From assembly GCA_046081905.1 (NCBI GenBank), contig JBJTWS010000287.1:1-12957 (forward strand): a stretch of DNA of 12,957 nt, in the 5' to 3' direction. The notes below the pieces were generated by a model. It was not told where the DNA came from. It made no database searches and saw only the letters and a program-made list of their open reading frames with translations. The translations under genes and the position numbers were made by a program. Positions 12,781 through 12,957 of the stretch are shown in pieces. The stretch's first letter is position 1. Each line of letters starts with the position of its first letter. The stretch comes from CBW1002 sp046081905 (GTDB taxonomy: Bacteria > Cyanobacteriota > Cyanobacteriia > PCC-6307 > Cyanobiaceae).

Positions 12781-12957
12781 ATGCGCATCGCCACCTGGAA
12801 CGTGAATTCGGTGCGCACCCGCCTCGTTCAGGTGCTCGCCTGGCTGCGGGAGGAGGGGCCCGAGGTGGTGTGCCTGCAGGAAAACAATGTGGCCGATGAG
12901 CTCTTCCCGGCCGCGGCCTTCGAGGCCCTGGGCTACGGCGTGGCGATCAGCGGCCAG
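12781..12957 (+). CDS. xth: Exonuclease III (AP endonuclease), N-terminal fragment
   Basis: The first 59 codons of an Xth/ExoIII-family DNA-repair enzyme are present; the rest lies beyond the window. It would act as an Mg-dependent 3'-5' exonuclease and AP endonuclease in base-excision repair. MRIATWNVNSVRTRL matches the family start, with Asn7 at the active-site position. VVCLQENNVADELFP contains Glu34, the metal ligand, at exactly the E. coli ExoIII position. The residues after that Glu are Asn-Asn where the family normally has Thr-Lys. It starts 74 bases from the divergent small secreted gene; no Shine-Dalgarno sequence or firm promoter is visible. Confidence 0.94.
   Translation, partial: MRIATWNVNSVRTRLVQVLAWLREEGPEVVCLQENNVADELFPAAAFEALGYGVAISGQ

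Overview
The window is very GC-rich bacterial DNA, mostly coding, and looks like a picocyanobacterium of the Cyanobium / freshwater Synechococcus type. The reasons are a FutA/FutB ferric-iron transporter, a Crp-family regulator with an NtcA-like recognition helix (IdiB-like), a cyanobacterial-style Fur, a HupE/UreJ metal permease beside a CobW GTPase, and an AAA-less FtsH-type (M41) protein. I see no tRNA, rRNA, CRISPR array, insertion sequence or prophage gene.

Layout. (1) 1-1365, + strand, cobalt/nickel handling: the 3' end of a CobW-family GTPase, then a structured leader with partial cobalamin-riboswitch features and a terminator-like hairpin, then a HupE/UreJ permease and a possible 47-residue membrane protein. 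A strong intrinsic terminator at 1411-1450 closes this block. (2) 1524-5510, iron island: futA and futB on the + strand meet, tail to tail and 6 bp apart, the minus-strand pair fur then idiB-like. No futC ATPase is present. A GAGAATC-type Fur half-site lies upstream of the Crp-type regulator. The fur promoter and ribosome-binding site lie in a perfect 17-bp inverted repeat with the same half-site in both arms. (3) 5563-11477, minus strand: a tightly packed run transcribed from 11477 downward. In order it holds a protein with an RGG-like tail, an M41-like membrane protein, LarC, a UPF0104/LPG-synthase-TM protein, a cysteine-rich exported protein and a secreted protein with N-V/I-D-R tetrapeptide repeats. 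A clear terminator follows at 6106-6135. A third exported protein (5563-6081) lies past that terminator, just upstream of fur. (4) 11593-12957: a membrane-anchored TPR protein (+), a small secreted protein (-) overlapping its 3' end, and the start of exonuclease III (+).

How they may work together: region 2 reads as a self-contained iron-starvation module, with a transporter core, an activator candidate and an autoregulated repressor. CobW, HupE and LarC all deal with Co/Ni chemistry, but LarC sits in a different transcription unit, so a functional link is only inferred. The six-gene minus run in region 3 has 4-bp ATGA overlaps or short gaps throughout, so co-transcription is likely, yet its members have no obvious shared pathway. 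It is the least explained part of the window.
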